A stretch of 64,000 nt of DNA from Pseudomonas sediminis. GTDB lineage: Bacteria > Pseudomonadota > Gammaproteobacteria > Pseudomonadales > Pseudomonadaceae. Of the stretch, positions 62,911 through 64,000 are shown one piece after another. The notes under the pieces are model-generated. The model had not been told where the DNA came from, made no database searches, and saw only the letters and a program-made list of their open reading frames with translations. The position numbers and the translations under genes are program-made. Each line of letters opens with the position of its first letter. The stretch's first letter is position 1. The stretch lies in assembly GCF_039555755.1 (NCBI RefSeq), contig NZ_CP154631.1, forward strand, positions 1,860,001 to 1,924,000. Direction: 5' to 3'.

Positions 62911-63195
62911 TTACCAGCTAAAGATTTCCCACGATGGGATCAGCATGTCCGGATCGTCCGAACGTACGAAGTTGCCGTCGCTGCCATCGGCGCGCACGAG
63001 AAAATAGGGTTTGCCGTTCTTCGGGATGACCTTGATGGCATAGAGGAAGCCATTGACCCGGTATTCCTGAATGGTGCGGTCGCCGTCCTGGCGGATGGTC
63101 ACATCGGGATCGGCAGACACCGGATCTTCGGCGTGAGCGGCAAGTGGCACACAGGCCAGCAGGCCGACCAGCAACAAGCGATTGACTGTACCCAT
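62911..63195 (-). CDS. DUF2782 small periplasmic protein
   Basis: The 94-residue protein has a signal peptide (about 1-22, ending AHA) and the DUF2782 core: [20 protein letters not shown], then [20 protein letters not shown]. Function unknown. Just upstream of thrB on the same strand (16 bp gap) and divergent from polA; AAGGAGCAAGGTTACC lies before the ATG. Confidence 0.9.
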   Translation of the reverse strand: MGTVNRLLLVGLLACVPLAAHAEDPVSADPDVTIRQDGDRTIQEYRVNGFLYAIKVIPKNGKPYFLVRADGSDGNFVRSDDPDMLIPSWEIFSW

Positions 63196-63270
63196 GGTAA
63201 CCTTGCTCCTTCGTTTTTTACCGATGCAGCCATTCTACCGCTGCACCCGCCGAAAAGGTTGATCCCGCGC

Positions 63271-64000
63271 ATGAGCCAAGCTCCCCTCATTCTGGTCGAC
63301 GGTTCCTCTTATCTGTACCGCGCCTTCCACGCCCTGCCGCCGCTGACAACTTCCAAGGGCATGCCCACCGGAGCGGTGAAGGGCGTGCTGAACATGCTCA
63401 AGAGCCTGCGCAAACAGTACCCGGACAGCCCCTTTGCCGTGGTTTTCGACGCCAAGGGGGGCACCTTCCGCGATGAGCTATTCGCCGAGTACAAGGCCAA
63501 TCGTCCGTCCATGCCGGACGAGTTGCGCGTCCAGGTTGAGCCGCTGCATGCCAGCGTGCGTGCCCTGGGCTTGCCGCTGCTGTGCGTCGAAGGCGTCGAA
63601 GCCGATGACGTGATCGGTACCTTGGCCCGTCAGGCAGCCGGGGAAAAGCGCAACGTGGTCATCTCCACTGGTGACAAGGACATGGCGCAGTTGGTCTGCC
63701 CGCACGTTACGCTGGTCAACACCATGACGGGAAGCGTCTACGATGCCGATGGCGTAAAGGAGAAATTCGGTGTCGGCCCTGAGCTGATCATCGACTACCT
63801 GGCGCTGATGGGCGACAAGGTCGACAACATTCCGGGTGTGCCTGGTGTCGGTGAGAAAACCGCTTTGGGCTTGCTGGTTGGTATCGGCGGCGGCCTCGAC
63901 GTGCTCTACGCCAACCTCGACAAGGTGCCCGAGCTGGCGATCCGTGGCGCCAAGGGTCTGCCAGCCAAGCTCGAAGAGCATCGCGAGATGGCTTACCTGT
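63271..64000 (+). CDS. polA: DNA polymerase I, N-terminal 5'-3' exonuclease part (truncated by window end)
   Basis: The first 243 codons are present. They encode the 5' nuclease domain: [20 protein letters not shown], cut at the catalytic Asp, [51 protein letters not shown] and [19 protein letters not shown] with metal-binding Asp residues. Pol I removes RNA primers and fills gaps in repair. The polymerase domains lie beyond 64000. ATG at 63271. Confidence 0.97.
   Translation, partial: MSQAPLILVDGSSYLYRAFHALPPLTTSKGMPTGAVKGVLNMLKSLRKQYPDSPFAVVFDAKGGTFRDELFAEYKANRPSMPDELRVQVEPLHASVRALGLPLLCVEGVEADDVIGTLARQAAGEKRNVVISTGDKDMAQLVCPHVTLVNTMTGSVYDADGVKEKFGVGPELIIDYLALMGDKVDNIPGVPGVGEKTALGLLVGIGGGLDVLYANLDKVPELAIRGAKGLPAKLEEHREMAYL

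Overview
This looks like a chromosomal segment of a Pseudomonas. The DNA is GC-rich and densely coding. The gene neighbourhoods trpBA/trpI, purEK-adhP, LysR-aspA, coxBA-ctaG-coxC-SURF1-ctaA-ctaB-SCO and thrB-DUF2782-polA are, from memory, arranged much as in P. aeruginosa, and REP/REPIN sequences of the Pseudomonas type (core GCGGCTGAAGCCGCTCCTAC) occur at three sites. Species is not assigned; a P. mendocina/oleovorans-like lineage is only a guess. No tRNA, rRNA, CRISPR array or prophage was seen.

Layout. 1-156: tail of a SulP/STAS protein. 288-1305: a two-gene MNT (with winged helix)-HEPN toxin-antitoxin-like unit whose promoter is overlaid by a perfect palindrome. 1401-3472 (-): trpBA with terminator. 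3817-9516: a six-gene uptake and catabolism block (polar amino-acid-type ABC transporter, M20 carbamoylase-like hydrolase, DUF1989 protein) plus an XRE-cupin regulator. trpI follows at 9608, so this block separates trpI from its target trpBA. 10598-18743: two consecutive cell-surface-signalling iron cassettes, each ECF sigma / FecR / STN-containing TonB-dependent receptor. 18867-22960: dodecin, a lipoprotein, a SpmA/SpmB-like membrane protein, an Ivy-like lysozyme inhibitor, a 148-bp MITE-like element, DUF1328 and other small membrane proteins, and a YciA-like thioesterase. 23000-24606: an IS1182-family element that landed precisely in the loop of a terminator. 24639-27899: a TRAP transporter, dctP divergent from dctQM.

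27999-36127: mutarotase, small periplasmic proteins, purK, purE, adhP and an AraC regulator. 36232-40775 (-): a tightly packed five-gene envelope operon (two PepSY-like proteins, a sialidase-fold protein, a polytopic membrane protein, an LtaS-like alkaline-phosphatase-superfamily enzyme) preceded by a PmrA-box-like repeat. 40988-43163: acetylpolyamine amidohydrolase and a polyamine-binding protein. 43327-51149: an aspartate/asparagine/glutamine/alanine neighbourhood (LysR, aspA, XRE regulator, AGCS symporter, asparaginase, GNAT, glutaminase). 51292-52852: AEC transporter and a conserved hypothetical gene. 53262-61682: a complete aa3-type cytochrome c oxidase structural and assembly cluster including heme A synthesis and copper delivery. 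61944-64000: thrB, DUF2782 and the 5' part of polA.

The points most worth following are the MNT/HEPN unit and its operator, the displaced trpI, the IS insertion in a terminator loop, the MITE that supplies a stop codon, and the sialidase/LtaS-like envelope operon. All calls are by eye; no alignment or database search was run.
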